NCBI RefSeq assembly: GCF_029227915.1 | Contig: NC_079880.1 | Coordinates: 10,319,501-10,383,500, forward strand | Length of the DNA stretch: 64,000 bases | Source: Hydractinia symbiolongicarpus | Taxonomy: Eukaryota; Cnidaria; Hydrozoa; Anthoathecata; Hydractiniidae | Direction: 5' to 3' | Shown: positions 1-10,276 of the stretch, piece by piece | Layout: each line of letters begins with the position of its first letter | Numbering within the stretch: position 1 is the stretch's first letter | Position numbers and translations under genes: made by a program | Notes under the pieces: model-generated | What the model was told of the DNA's origin: nothing | Seen by the model: only the letters and a program-made list of their open reading frames with translations | The model's database searches: none

Positions 1-3000
1 TCCTTATAACCTCCTGCCAAGTCTTTCTCGGTCTGCCTCTGGGCTTTGCCCCAGGAACTATCAAGTCTCTACACTTTCTTACCCAATTATCCTCCTCCAT
101 TCTTTCCAAGTGCCCCAGCCAATTCAATCTTCTTATCTGGATAACATTTTTAATTCTACAGAGACTTAGCCTGCTTCTTAGCTCATCTGAACTCTTTCTG
201 TCTCTCAGACTGGCATTACACATCCACCTAACCATTCTCATATCATTCCTTTCTAAACGGTCAAGATCTTCCTGCTTCACTGCCCATGTCTCACTACCGT
301 ACAACATAACACTTCTTACACAGGCCTCATACAACCTACCTTTTACCTCAATTGACAGAACTCTGCTAGTCAATAAAGGAAGTAACTCTCTAAACTTTTT
401 CCAAGCAGAACCTATCCTGCAAGTAACACTTCTTCCAACACCCCCTTCACTGCCCAACATATCACCTAAGTAACAGAAGTTCTTAACTATCTCTAACGAG
501 CCACTGTTGTACATCATTAAAGCTGGAAATACTTCATTCTCTATAATCTCACTTTTGCAACGCTTGCATACAAACTGTATGCCAGCTCTTAACCTTCCAC
601 TAATACTACTGCACTTCTTATGTACCCAATGCTTGCAAGTCTGACAAAAAATTGAGTTACAACCAACCCCTTTCCTGCAAACTCCACAAGGCCACTTTCC
701 AACTACAAGGTCACACTTGGCTGCAATGCTACTTATCATGACTTTAGACTTTGCTGTGTTTACCTTCAGCCCTTTCTCTTCTAGTCCTTTCTTCCACTTC
801 TCAAACTTTTCAACTAATTCTTCCATCGACTCTGCTATGAGAACCAAATCATCTGCATACAATAACTCCCATGGACAACCTGTTCTGAACTCCATCAACA
901 GCGCTTCTAAGACTAGAATAAACAACAAAGGACTAAGTACAGAACCCTGATGTACACCAACATTTACACTAAATTCATCACTAAGTAAATCGTTAATCTT
1001 GACACGACTTCTAGCATTGCTGTACATAGACTGAACCATCGTAACTAGCCACTCATCCACACCTAATTTTCTCATAGCCCACCAAATAACTTTACGTGGC
1101 ACTCTATCAAAAGCTTTCTCTAAATCTACAAAGGCAAAATAGAGATTCTTTCTCTTTCCTAAATACTTTTCCTGAAGCTGTCTGAGTAAAAATATTGCAT
1201 CTGTAGTGCCACGCCCTGGAACAAAACCAAATTGCATCTTATCTATATCAATTCTTTCTCTAAGTAACTTATCAATCACTCTTTCAATAACTTTCATTAC
1301 TTGATCAACCAACTTCAAACCTCTATAGTTACCCCTTTCTAATGCATCACCCTTGCCCTTGAAACAATTCACTATTACACTCGACTGCCACTCACTTGGA
1401 ATAGCACCATCCTTTATAATCTGGTTAGCAAGACTTGTTTTAAGCTCAACTCCAATATATCCAGATGCTTTTACCATCTCTGCAACAATACCGGATACTC
1501 CTGCAGCCTTGCCAATCTTCAATTTCCTAATAGCCTCCACTACCAATTCTGTCTTGATCTGCATAGCTGGCCCTTCTACGACATCATCATCAGACAAATT
1601 ATCCTCGTCCCAATCAAACTCAGTGTTAAGCAACCTCTGATAATGATTCTTCCAAGCTACCCTTTTCTCCTCCTCTGTGCTAGCCAAAACACCTTCATCA
1701 TTACGTATACACTTCTCACCTACAATATCTTGATTAGTCTTCTTCATTTGCTTTGCTATCTTGAATACCTCATTGCGCTGGTCTTCCCTTCTTAACACAT
1801 CTGCAAATCTGTTTCTCTCTGCTTCTGATTTTGCCTTATACACTGCTGTACGAGCCCGACGCTTAGCTTCTAAGTTAATATTTTTACTACCACCTGACTT
1901 CCACTCTTTCCAAAGTTTCCTCTTTTCCTTTATACACTGGTCAACCTCATTATTCCACCACCAGGTCTGTCTATGTCTAGCTGGTCCTTTCGTCCACCCA
2001 CAGGTATCATCAGAAGCTTCTAGAAGACAATTCTTCAAAGTAGTCCAAGTACTTTTAACATTGTCACTATCACATTGACTATTGTAGGCTAACTGCTGAA
2101 CTTTTGCACTAAATTGTCTTGCTACAATCTCTTCCTTCAGCTTCCAGACTTTTCGACGGGCCTGTACTTTCTCTTGGCTTCTCTGACACTCTTCAAGATA
2201 ATATCACAAACCAGCAACCTATGCTGGGAAACACACTCTTCCCCCGATATAACTTTCACGTCCTTCACCACTTTCTTGTCTGACTTTACCAAAAAGTAAT
2301 CTATCTGTGTCTTACAACCACCTGACTCATATGTTATCAGCCTACTCTGTCTCTTACTGAATGATGTGTTGCAAACCACCATGTCCGTTGCCATTCCAAA
2401 CTCAAGCAATCTCTCCCCTTCCTTATTTCTGCTCCCAAATCCATAGCCTCCATGCACACCTCTATAACCTTCAGATGACTTCCCAACATGACCATTAAAG
2501 TCGCCGCCCACCATGACAAGTTCAGTGTCTCCAAACTTTGATGTGACTGCTATTAACTCATCATAAAACTTATCTTTATCTTCCTCACTGAGTCCACACT
2601 GTGGAGCATAAACTGACAGAAAAGTGACAATCCTATTACCTATTAAAAACTTTATCACTATAATACGACTATTAACACGCATAACATCTATTACTTTTTC
2701 TACCCACTTCTCTGCAACGAATATGCCAACTCCTCCATATCCATCACTATTACCAATCCAAAAAAGCTTATACCTTGCCCTCCTACCTTCCACAAATCTC
2801 ACTGAAGCTCCTCTCCACCTAACTTCCTGAACACAACACATATCAACAGATCTACGTTCTAACATTTCAACTACTTCACCTGCTCTACCTCTCAGAGTAC
2901 CAACATTTACACTAGCCATCCTCAACCTAGTGTTATCTACCTTGTGATGTGATAGCTGGGTAACGGTCTGACGATGCTCACATCTGACATCTGTCCTACC

Positions 3001-3260
3001 GTGCGCGACACCTTCACTCCTTAGAGTTCCAGCCCCGTTTACGCAGTTTGTCTGATTAACTATTCTTACGGCCATTAATAAAGAGTTTTGGCATTGTTTT
3101 ACAGCTGGATGCCTTTCCTAGCGCCAACCGTTCACAGACCGGACTGGGTGTTTTTTAAAGTGACACCATCACTATGTGGCATTTCATGGGACTTCCACAA
3201 TCGCCCCTTTAAACTAAGGTATGGTGGAGGACGTTCAACTCCTCTCTTGTCTCTTAAGGA
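1..3260 (-). mobile_element. RTE-like non-LTR retrotransposon, 3' end off the window
   Basis: Read on the minus strand this is a LINE. Positions 3075-2137 encode a 312-residue segment with an APE-type endonuclease, including the motifs GGDFNGHVG, IDYFLV and SQHRLLV. From about 2158 down to base 1 a second frame is open without a stop. It encodes reverse transcriptase with QFGFVPGRGTTDA, DLEKAFDRVP, HQGSVLSPLLF and the catalytic YADD at 859-848. After that come a PHD-like C4HC3 finger and the YGSETWAV and GRPRKTW signatures of this clade. The two frames differ by one base near 2158, next to a short run of C, so one small indel separates an otherwise single ORF. The 5' end near 3260 is a guess because no clear target duplication was found. 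The element lies antisense inside a CHID1 intron. RTE clade is assigned from remembered motif order. Confidence 0.9.
557..688 (-). other. PHD-like zinc finger inside the LINE reverse-transcriptase frame
   Basis: Within the open reverse-transcriptase frame, downstream of YADD, the translation contains CGVC, then CQTC, then H-W-V-H-K-K-C and finally CKRC. This is a complete C4HC3 set of ligands with PHD-like spacing. It sits between the polymerase core and the C-terminal conserved block. Cnidarian LINEs of this type commonly carry such a finger. A role in target or RNA binding is inference. Confidence 0.75.
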
Positions 3261-3463
3261 GACCCTTCACCTTACATGAATATAAAAGATTTCCATGTTT
3301 AAAGGAAATTACATATGAAACTCTTTACCAATTTTTAATCAACTTAGTTCTGTATGATAAAATGATAAGGCTTATAAAGGAGTTTTCAATGTTTGCAGCT
3401 AAGCAAGATGGCCTGAATATTTTGTTCTCTTGTTCCCTTGTGATCCCAAATTTTTTATTTTAG

Positions 3464-5912
3464 TGGAACAATCATGGGTATGACGTTGCAAAGACATTTG
3501 GTAAATTTACCATCATTTCACCTGTGTGGCTTCAGATTAGACGAAAATCAAATGGAGAACTCTATATTCTGGGTACACATGATATAGACCGAAACTGGTT
3601 AAAAGATGTCCGTTACATAAACAGTAAGGTTCAGATCTTACCCAGGTTGTTATTTGAACAGTGGTCGATGGATAATTTTATGGAAATATTTTCAAATCAG
3701 GAGAAGATGTATAGTTTGGTTAACTTTATGGTAAACTTTATTGAAGAGCAAGAATTTGATGGAATGGTATTAGAAATTTGGTCACAATTTGGTGGTCATT
3801 ATAAAGCGTAAGATATATAGTAAACTATTTTTCCATCGAACCACCTTTCTTGCGTTATTTTAAATTTTTGCTTAACATTGGGCAATTATATAGTTGAGAA
3901 ATTATTCTGTAGAATATAGCTTAAACATCTTTTTTGCTATAACACATAAAACATAAAGTTTTTTTGTTAGCTGCATGCGTAAAATTAGAGCTTTTGCCTA
4001 AGTGCGTATGTAGTGTCAAAAATCTCATGAACTTTTTGCACTATAACAGAAAATTAAAACATTCCGTCTAATTATTCACAATGTTATTCAGCTTTCTTTC
4101 TCATGTTCTCATCTGAGTGGTTTCTGTATATAAAAAATTTACACTTTCTGTCTTCCTGTGTATGTGTATCATTTATGTTTTTTTACTGTAGAGAGTTGAC
4201 AGGTCTTGTGAAAGAATTAGGCGAAGCCATGATGGCAAAGCGTTTGAAGTTTATTTTGGTCATACCGCCACCTTTAGCAAGCATGTAAGTAAAACTAGAT
4301 TAATTGCAGTTTGGTGAAATTAATTTTTTATAATTGTAGAATTCTGCATTTTTAAGTAAACATTGGAATTTATACTTTTTAAATAAGAGAAATATATCTT
4401 TTACTGTTTTAAATTTTAAATTTTTAAATATATAGTAAAACTAATAGCTATTTTGTTGTTTTATCATTTGTTGTAATTTTCACTGTAGTGTTTCCCTTTC
4501 CGTTTTTTCAGAAATTCACTTGGAATGTTTACAAAGGACGATTTTGATTTGCTTGCACCAATGGTGGATGGATTTAGTTTAATGACATATGATTATCCAC
4601 ATTATAGTAGGTATGTGTGTGCTTATTTTTTCTAATCAGGGTGTAGTCAATGATAGGAGGCAGGTCACCCTCCTCCCTAAAAAATTTCTACCTTTAATTA
4701 ATTCTTTTGAAATTTAAGTTATTTGGGTACCCATTTTTTTTCAGGATTTGTCATTATTTCTAAGTATGAGTTATTCACAAATTACCATTTCTATGTTTAG
4801 ACCTGGAGCAGTGGCACCATACGAATGGATTCGACAATGTGTACTCTCGCTGACACCAGTTAAAAATCATTTTCGTCAAAAGATACTTCTGGGATTAAAT
4901 TTTTATGGGTATATTTATAAAGATCAAACTGCTGAACGTACGTCAACGATTTTCCTTTATATTAATTTTTAAAACTTAAAGTGTTTGTATGTTGTTATTC
5001 TATTTTTCCTAGTTTTTCCAGTTACTTATTTTGTTTTATAACTTCTTTGTTTAGCTATTGTTGGACACAGGTACGGTGTTAGTTCTTTACTTCGGGATCA
5101 GTTCAGGTTTTTGTCACTTTTCTGTTAAAGTGTTGAACTTAAACTTCTCCTGAATGAACGTATCATAATGTCGAGAAATTCGGTTGTGATTAAGAGATCA
5201 GATGCAAATTTAAAGTTAGCAGTATTGTAATAATGAATTTCACACATTTAGTCTGCAAAATATTTTGTGAGAATCAAATCATGTTGTTATTTCTTAGTTA
5301 CATTGATATCTTAAGACGTGAGAAACCAAGATTAAAATGGAGTAACGATGATAAAGAACACAAGATAGAATACAAGTTAGTTATTTTAGTCTTGTTGTTT
5401 GTTTATTTTTTCTCTTCTATTTATTTTTTTATTTGTTTTTATAAACTTTCAGGGAGAAAAAATCAAAAGTCACATTGTATTTTCCAACTCTACTGGTGAG
5501 TAAAAAAATAATTTATAATTTTGTGATTACTATGTTGTGCTTATTATATCCGATGTGGTACAAATGATGTGAACTTCTGACGTCAATACTTTTGGTGGTG
5601 AAGCCACATGACAGAAAATTAAGTTCAGGATTTTGCAAATATCAATGTTGCAGAATTAATCAGTTCATACTATAGTCCAAATAAACAATAAATGTTGTTG
5701 ATTCAATACATAAACCTTGAACACGCAAAATTGGTAGTAGTGACATATGGTAACCTAAAAGAGTTTATTATGCTATTATTGCATTGATATTGTTTAATTT
5801 TTTTTCTTTATAGTCCATTCAAACCAGAATAAATCTTGCAAAAGAACTGGGCACCGGTTTATCAATATGGGAAATTGGACAGGGCCTGGACTATTTTTAT
5901 GATTTATTGTAG
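3464..5912 (+). CDS. CHID1: Chitinase domain-containing protein 1 (CHID1), last eight exons
   Basis: Eight exons can be joined with GT-AG borders: 3464-3807, 4192-4284, 4512-4610, 4801-4937, 5055-5070, 5298-5375, 5453-5495 and 5814-5912 (TAG). They total 909 bases, or 302 residues, starting at the WNNHGYDV segment that aligns with about residue 88 of the 393-residue human protein. Conserved blocks are [49 protein letters not shown] and the terminal [20 protein letters not shown]1 is a secreted or lysosomal GH18-fold lectin-like protein. The GH18 catalytic acid motif DxxDxDxE is not intact here (FDGMVLEIW), as in other CHID1 proteins, so carbohydrate binding rather than chitinolysis is expected. 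The 5' exons and signal peptide lie beyond the left edge, separated by the LINE. Exon 5 is only 16 bases long. Confidence 0.92.
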
Positions 5913-6474
5913 TTTTTAAGAACAAAATAGATATTACAAACACCATGATTGTAGTTTTTAAGAGCAAACACCATTTTTGATTTTGGCAAAGGTTTTATAA
6001 ATATCAAAACATTGCATGTGAATTATCACTTTTTTGGTTGTGAAGAAGTATTGTCATGCTTCATAAAGAAATTAAGATAATTTCGAATTTCTCTAGGACA
6101 GTTTTATCTTTGGCTAAAAAAATGGTATAAATAACAAAACGAATTGCAGAATTATTTCATTCTATAGAAACTTTAGATATCATATTTAAACACTAAGAAA
6201 ACTATAATGTGGAATGAATGCTCTTTTCTAAGTTTTAGATTGGGTATCTGTTTAAGATAAGCACAATACAGGAGTGCCAAGTTAAATAAGGATTGTGATA
6301 GAGAGGGAGTGCACTTAAATAGGGTGTTGTCACTTATTTCAATTTTTATACATGTTATGTAAGCAGGTTTAAAATGTAGGTTTAAAATTTAAAACACTGG
6401 AAAGTAATACTGAAAACTCATAATTACTGCAAAACTCATAATTACTGCTAAACTGAACTTGTTATTGTTACTTT
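5913..6474. other. CHID1 to ferroportin spacer, no gene
   Basis: The 562 bases between the CHID1 stop and the acceptor-like AG before ferroportin hold no ORF of interest. Reading it through, I find neither AATAAA nor ATTAAA, and no CAGTGN loop motif of an iron-responsive element. The short spacing and same strand suggest linked transcription, which is inference. Confidence 0.6.
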
Positions 6475-6476
6475 AG
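6465..6476 (+). other. Splice-acceptor-like T-rich/AG before ferroportin ATG
   Basis: A T-rich run ending in TTTAG at 6476 lies 11 bases before the ATG at 6488. It looks like a 3' splice site for a 5'-UTR intron or for spliced-leader addition. Confidence 0.5.
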
Positions 6477-6487
6477 CAAGAAACAAA

Positions 6488-8008
6488 ATGAGACCTGAAA
6501 TAACACTGTGTATTAGCTCTTTTTTCTCAGCATGGGGTGACAGAATGTGGAGTTTCGCAGTTGGTTTATACATGATTAAATTGACACCAGGCTCTTTTCA
6601 GTTAGCAGCTATATATGGCCTGGTTCTTACTAGCAGTGGTGTTTTGTTTGCTCCTGTAGTGGGAGATTGGATTGACCGAACCAAGAGGCTAAAAGTAGTG
6701 CGTATAGTTTTGCTACTCCAAAATCTTCTTGTCATAATCTGTGCTGTGGTTATATCAATTTACTTATTTCTTACAAATCATTCGCAAGTGTTAGAACTCC
6801 TCAAAGCTCTTATAATTGTACTTGGGGCATTGGCTAACTTGGCGGGGCAAGGTGAAAAAATAGCGGTTACAAGAGATTGGATTATGGTTGTCGTCAAAGG
6901 TGATAAAGCACTTCTAGCCTCTACAAATGCTAATCTACGTAGAATTGACTTGTCAGTTGCCATTACAGCTCCAGTTGCAGTTGGGTTTTTAATGTCTGTT
7001 GTATCAGATGTTGCTGGTATTGCTTTTATTTGTTCATGGAATGTGATATCAATGGTAGCTGAATATTTACTGCTAAACAAAGTTTATAAAGCTGTTCCTG
7101 AATTAGCAGATAAAATTTCAAAAGATAGTTTTATTAACTCAAATCAAGTGACTGAAGATAATAAGAACGAGGCCAGTGTGAAAACAAGAAGATTAACAAC
7201 TAACCTTAACTTTTTGCATCGGTTTAAAAGTATGATTTCTGGTTGGGTTGTATACAAACGTCAATCTATTGTCCTTGCAGGCATGGCGCTAGCGTCACTT
7301 TACTTAACAGTACTTGGTTTTAATGCTATTACAACTGGTTATGCATACTCGCAAGGTTTATCTGAATTAATTGTGAGTGTTTGTTTTGGCCTTGGTTCCT
7401 TAGTTGGAATTGCTGGGACCTTTCTTTTTCCTTGGCTGCGTAATAAGTTCGGACTGGTTAAAGCCGGTTTCTTTGGCTTTTTTTCACAATGGACCATGCT
7501 TTTATTATGCGTTGCTTCAATATGGGTAAGAGGAAGTCCTAGTGAGATGCTGACCCATGATAAAGAAAATTCTCATAATATGTCTTCACAAGGCTTAGCA
7601 GTGGTTAATGGACAATTCAACACAACTCTGACTCCTGCTAAACTTACAGAGATAGATTTCACATCAGTTTCTGTATTAATGGCAGGTATTATTTTGTCAC
7701 GTGCTGGATTATGGATTATCGATTTAACAATCACGCAACTACAGCAAGAAAACGTACCTGAAGATGAACGTGGTGTTGTTGGAGGTGTTCAATATTCTTT
7801 CAATTCCATCTTAGATTTGTTACATTTTATTGTTACTATATTTCTGCCAAAACCCCAACAGTTCGGTTATCTAATTTTAATGTCTGTCGGTGCAGTAACT
7901 TTGGCTGGGATTATATATATCATATTTGCAATACGATTTAAGGAAGTAGTGGCAAGTGGACAGGGACATATACTAAAGAAATTAAAAACATACACAGATA
8001 ATGTGTAG
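6488..8008 (+). CDS. SLC40A1: Ferroportin iron exporter (SLC40A1 family), intronless
   Basis: One uninterrupted 506-codon frame encodes an MFS-fold iron(II) exporter of the plasma or vesicle membrane. Hallmarks are WGDRMW at residues 16-21 (Asp18 corresponds to human Asp39), GDWIDRTKRLKVV, RDWIMVV, NLRRIDLSVAITAPVAVG, the AGMALASLYLTVLGF helix, GYAYSQG and LDLLHFIV (His446 corresponds to human His507, a metal ligand). It is shorter than the human 571 residues mainly through a short N-terminus and the central loop. Two positions differ in ways that matter. The hepcidin-contacting Cys326 of human is Ala280 here, and human His32 is Ser. That fits an animal without hepcidin control but is a reading from motif alignment. 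The start chosen is the first ATG, just after an acceptor-like AG. AATAAA signals at 9579-9588 could end a long 3' UTR. Confidence 0.95.
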   Translation: MRPEITLCISSFFSAWGDRMWSFAVGLYMIKLTPGSFQLAAIYGLVLTSSGVLFAPVVGDWIDRTKRLKVVRIVLLLQNLLVIICAVVISIYLFLTNHSQVLELLKALIIVLGALANLAGQGEKIAVTRDWIMVVVKGDKALLASTNANLRRIDLSVAITAPVAVGFLMSVVSDVAGIAFICSWNVISMVAEYLLLNKVYKAVPELADKISKDSFINSNQVTEDNKNEASVKTRRLTTNLNFLHRFKSMISGWVVYKRQSIVLAGMALASLYLTVLGFNAITTGYAYSQGLSELIVSVCFGLGSLVGIAGTFLFPWLRNKFGLVKAGFFGFFSQWTMLLLCVASIWVRGSPSEMLTHDKENSHNMSSQGLAVVNGQFNTTLTPAKLTEIDFTSVSVLMAGIILSRAGLWIIDLTITQLQQENVPEDERGVVGGVQYSFNSILDLLHFIVTIFLPKPQQFGYLILMSVGAVTLAGIIYIIFAIRFKEVVASGQGHILKKLKTYTDNV

Positions 8009-10258
8009 CATAATCAGTTCCTGGTTTTGCAGAGAAAACTTCATTTCTCTCCAAATTATTATAAATAGGTTAGTTCACTTGAGTTAATTACTGAACAACA
8101 GACTGGCATTAGTTTCCAGCTGTGTGTGACTGTGACATTTTTTAAAATTTACTGACCTTGCACGTTGATTAGTTACACTTGGTCTTGCTTTTTGTCTGCT
8201 TATGGTTTTACATGTGGTTTAAGATTAATTCTTGCTTTCACATTAAGTTTTCTTAACATAGCATAGTTTATGCTCCATGTGAATATTTTAGGATATGTGT
8301 AACTAAATTTTTTGTTACATGTTGATATGGTAATTTCAGAGTAGGCGTTTTTATTATGTGGCATGCTTTTCACAGAGCACCATAGTTGCAAGTTTATATA
8401 GAGTTTCTCTTGCATCATTTTATAGATCATTTTATAGTAGGATGCTGTCAGAGATATGTGATTTCCGGACTTGTATACATTATTATATAAATATAATATA
8501 TAAAATGAATTAATATAAAATATATAATATAACAAATATTTTATGAGAGATTTTTTTGCACATAAAGGATTTATGAAAGGCTGTACATAGTTATTTTAAG
8601 TTTCTGTGTCAGGATCAGAAAGGGTGTGTTGTGTATTTAAAACTTTTGCATGTGTTCCTACTATTTTACAAGTAATGACCTATCATTCTTAAGCTGTCCT
8701 TATTGATAGCTTGTTTAGAAACTATCTTTGTTGACAGTTTGCTTAACTTATATGGATTGGCAGTTTGTTATTTTGGTCCTTGTTAGCTTTACTACATCTG
8801 CAAAACTGTCTTGCACAATTTATTCACAATGCACACACATTCTCTGAAACTGTTTATATCCGCGGAACTGTAGATATGTTATTCAACAGCAGAAAATTAT
8901 TAATTTGTTTTTGTTTTTTGTTTTTTTCTTCCTGCAATGCTTGTGCAGGTAATGTAAAAGTTTTTATTATTTTTTTAATGTGGTTTTAACAATATATGTA
9001 AGGCCAACTTTATGTAAAATTGTTGTTTATATTTCGTCAAATTTTGAAATTGTTTACATCATTATAATTTCTAATAATATATTCAATTAATATATTCAAT
9101 TTGTTATATTTAGGCTCTGTTATTGTTTTTCTTTGAAAATTCCACAGCTTATTTTCTTATACTAAATGAAATTTTCAGCCTACTTGTGAGTCAGCTTCTT
9201 TTCGAAGTGTCTTCTAAAAAAACGATTTAAACAAAAGTTTTTTTTAAAAATCATAACGACAATTATCACTTTCTTCAATGACAATTTCATTAATGTTTCT
9301 TGCCACATACCAGCTTTGTTTTCTTTTCTCTTTAATTTATCATTCTGTTCATTAGGACTTAACTTTGTCAACTTGAAATATTTTAAGATATATGGTATTC
9401 ATCCAGTTAGATTTTTGTAAATTTTCAACTTGCTGTAAAGCCATGTTTTTATTATGTTTTTTTTATATGAATATTTTTAAGAAATTCATCCTAGTAAAAA
9501 TGGAATTTTTGTTCAACTGGTAATGGTTTCTGGTGCACACTTAAACATATTGAAAAGAAAGCCAACACTTAATGTTTGAATAAATAAAATATCAAAAGTT
9601 TTATACCAAATTAAAGAAACAAAAAAAACATTTACAATTTTTATTTTTGAATTATTTCTGCACTTCTTGTCATATAATTTCAATTTCCGCTTCTAGTAAA
9701 CTGGCCTTTACTTCTAAGGTTGAAATGCTGATCCCGTAGAGGAAACAATAGACAAAATAAAGTTATTTGAATTCTCTCACGGCTTAAACTTTTCTTAATC
9801 TAGTACAGAAATTCAGTAGGAGTAAAAAGAAGCTTTGGCATATCAGATGAGAAAATTGCAAAATATAGTAAATTCATAAAATCCCTTCTTGTAAAAATTA
9901 TTTTTCTTAAGGTAGTTATTTTAACGAAAAAATATTTTATAGGTGAGCTACTGTCTCGATTACCCAACATTCTGTACATGCTTATTTAAGCATTGTAGCG
10001 TTATTGCTTTTTTTGGGAAGATTTGATATATTCAAAAAAATTTTAGTTATAAAAAAAAAGGTGTAATGACGGAATGCTATTAACTTGCCTTTCGTTTAGC
10101 AACCAATTTTTTAGATTGTAGTATATTTAAAAAAACAATTTCTATTGTTAATTAAAGTTCAGGTAATCAATGCTTAGTTAAGCGAGACATGGGTAAATGA
10201 GGTATGAATTGAGAAAGCCATGTTTGTATAAGACTATAATTTTTGGCATAAAATCTTT
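8009..10258. other. Ferroportin to TRMT11 interval, no gene
   Basis: AT-rich sequence with T and A homopolymers. Two overlapping AATAAA hexamers occur at 9579-9588, which could be the ferroportin poly(A) signal about 1.6 kb after its stop. I see no coding or recognisable repeat element. Confidence 0.5.
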
Positions 10259-10260
10259 AG
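10250..10260 (+). other. Splice-acceptor-like AG before TRMT11 ATG
   Basis: The sequence ends in ATCTTTAG at 10260, 16 bases before the TRMT11 start codon. It matches the pattern seen before the other genes in the window. Confidence 0.45.
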
Positions 10261-10276
10261 ATATAAATACATCATT

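Noticed and set aside
717-2299. Several plus-strand open frames at the left edge
   Set aside because: They are antisense to the open LINE reverse-transcriptase and endonuclease frames and have no motifs of their own.
6400-6488. Iron-responsive element upstream of ferroportin
   Set aside because: No CAGTGN loop with flanking stem is present in the 575 bases before the ATG.
6778-7080. 100-codon minus-strand frame
   Set aside because: It is a shadow of the ferroportin coding sequence.
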